A stretch of 7,231 nt of DNA from assembly GCA_023136395.1 (NCBI GenBank), contig JAGLRI010000062.1, positions 1 through 7,231 of the forward strand. Direction: 5' to 3'. Every line of letters starts with the position of its first letter. Position 1 is the stretch's first letter. Source of the stretch: Candidatus Bathyarchaeota archaeon. Its GTDB lineage: Archaea > Thermoproteota > Bathyarchaeia > Bathyarchaeales > Bathyarchaeaceae. Under the pieces are notes generated by a model. That model saw nothing but the letters and a program-made list of their open reading frames with translations, was not told where the DNA came from and made no database searches. Shown here piece by piece: positions 6,146 through 7,231 of the stretch. The position numbers were made by a program, and so were the translations under genes.

Positions 6146-7195
6146 TTGTCCAACACCCATAGAATAGATCTCCCAAAAGTTGTTATCATTGGGGAGAATG
6201 TCATAGAATCTTTGGGAGATATCTGTCACGAATTTGGATTTAAAAAAGTGATGATCGTGACTGGATATAAAACTTTTGAAGTGGCTGGAAAGCGTGCTTC
6301 AAAAATTCTTAGCACCTCAGGACTAAGTGTAGATCATACATTCGCAGATAACTCGAATATGGAGTGTGTAGAAGAGGTGAAGGAAAGGATGGTAGAGTCA
6401 GGTGCGGAGGTAGCAATCGCTATTGGGGGTGGACGAGTGATAGATATTACTAAGTTAAGTTCTACGAGGGGTAAAAAACCCTTCATAAGTATACCAACTA
6501 ATGCATCTCACGATGGATTTGCTAGTAAAGGAGCGTCCATTAAAGAACTTAATCGACCCTTTTCAATCGAAGCCCAGTCGCCAATCGCTGTAATAGCCGA
6601 TTCTCAAATTATTGCCAGATCACCATATCAATTCACAGCTAGCGGATGCGGAGACATAATGGCTAAAAGTGTATCAGTCCGTGATTGGAGATTAGGCCAG
6701 AAAGTTAAGAACGAGTACTATGGGGAGTACGCAGCAAGCCTCGCTCTGATGAGTGTTGACTTGGTTATGAAATTTGCTGAAAACATCAGGAGGCGCGAGC
6801 AAAGCGGGATAAGAACTCTACTCGAAGCATTGGTGAGTTGTGGGGTTGCAATGAGTATAGCTGGAAGTAGTAGACCATGTAGTGGATCTGAACATTTATT
6901 CAGTCATGTTCTTGACATCATAGCACCAAACCAAGCATTACACGGGGAACAATGTGGTGTCGGTACTATTATGATGGCAAACCTTTACGATATGGATTGG
7001 ATGCTGATAAGAGATAAACTAAGATTAATTGGAGCACCAACTAACGCAATTGAATTGGGAATAGAGTCAAAGTATATTATTGAAGCGTTGTTTAAAGCCA
7101 AGGAAATAAGACCAGAGAGGTACACAATCCTTGATGAGATAAATCTTACACGTTCCAAGGCTAAAACCCTTGCAGAAACTTGCGGGGTTATATAA
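6146..7195 (+). CDS. egsA: sn-glycerol-1-phosphate dehydrogenase
   Basis: This enzyme reduces dihydroxyacetone phosphate to sn-glycerol-1-phosphate with NAD(P)H, making the backbone of archaeal ether lipids in the cytoplasm. The 349-residue length is normal for the archaeal family. The nucleotide-binding motif is GGGRVIDITK (94-103). The family signature SIPTNASHDGFAS spans 115-127. Zinc ligands are visible as D170 in SGCGD, H250 in GSEHLFSH and H266 in ALHGEQCG. It belongs to the iron-alcohol-dehydrogenase/dehydroquinate-synthase fold. Bacterial AraM-type relatives exist, but the motifs and context favour the archaeal enzyme. The start TTG at 6146 has AAGGATGA 6 bases upstream, and the next in-frame alternatives would cut into the first beta strand. 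It follows the membrane-protein gene on the same strand after 114 bases, probably from its own promoter. Confidence 0.96.
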   Translation: MSNTHRIDLPKVVIIGENVIESLGDICHEFGFKKVMIVTGYKTFEVAGKRASKILSTSGLSVDHTFADNSNMECVEEVKERMVESGAEVAIAIGGGRVIDITKLSSTRGKKPFISIPTNASHDGFASKGASIKELNRPFSIEAQSPIAVIADSQIIARSPYQFTASGCGDIMAKSVSVRDWRLGQKVKNEYYGEYAASLALMSVDLVMKFAENIRRREQSGIRTLLEALVSCGVAMSIAGSSRPCSGSEHLFSHVLDIIAPNQALHGEQCGVGTIMMANLYDMDWMLIRDKLRLIGAPTNAIELGIESKYIIEALFKAKEIRPERYTILDEINLTRSKAKTLAETCGVI

Positions 7196-7231
7196 TAGCC
7201 GTTTTCTAAATATAATTATCAAAGGATATAA
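7196..7231 (+). other. Short trailing sequence after egsA
   Basis: The 36 bases after the egsA stop contain TTTTCTAAATATAATTA (7202-7218), which could be a weak terminator or a TATA-like box, and AAAGGATA (7221-7228), which could be the ribosome site of a rightward gene beyond the window. There is too little sequence to decide. Confidence 0.25.

Noticed and set aside
1..7231. CRISPR array, tRNA, rRNA, insertion sequence or defence system
   Set aside because: I saw no regularly spaced direct repeats, no tRNA-like T-loop or cloverleaf, no transposase frame and no long terminal repeats. Every large frame is a recognisable housekeeping enzyme or the membrane protein.

Overview
The window is a low-GC stretch of chromosome from an archaeon, most likely a member of the TACK lineage (Bathyarchaeia- or Thermoproteota-like). 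Three things support this. There is a complete sn-glycerol-1-phosphate dehydrogenase, the enzyme that sets archaeal lipid stereochemistry. There is a family-B DNA polymerase that reads like crenarchaeal/thaumarchaeal PolB1 rather than the euryarchaeal form. Control signals are also archaeal: TATA-like boxes, short leaders, GTG and TTG starts, and T-tracts where transcripts should end. The exact phylum is an inference from remembered sequence similarity, not from a tree.

Layout: the left three quarters is transcribed leftwards. From right to left it holds a 30-codon small ORF (5415-5507), an agmatinase-type ureohydrolase (speB, 4519-5412), a type I phosphodiesterase/alkaline-phosphatase-superfamily protein (2730-4418) and the replicative-type DNA polymerase B (2616 down to base 1, lacking only its last few residues at the window edge). 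The right quarter is transcribed rightwards and holds a four-helix membrane protein of unknown function (5636-6031) and egsA (6146-7195). The two halves meet in a divergent, AT-rich intergenic region (5508-5635) with two short palindromes that could be regulator sites.

The genes do not form one pathway. They are housekeeping functions: replication (PolB), polyamine metabolism (SpeB), membrane lipid backbone synthesis (EgsA) and an uncharacterised phosphoesterase. All recognised enzymes keep their catalytic residues, so nothing looks decayed. I see no mobile element, CRISPR array, tRNA, rRNA, intein or defence system. The least explained items are the small ORF abutting speB, the palindromes beside it and the orphan membrane protein.
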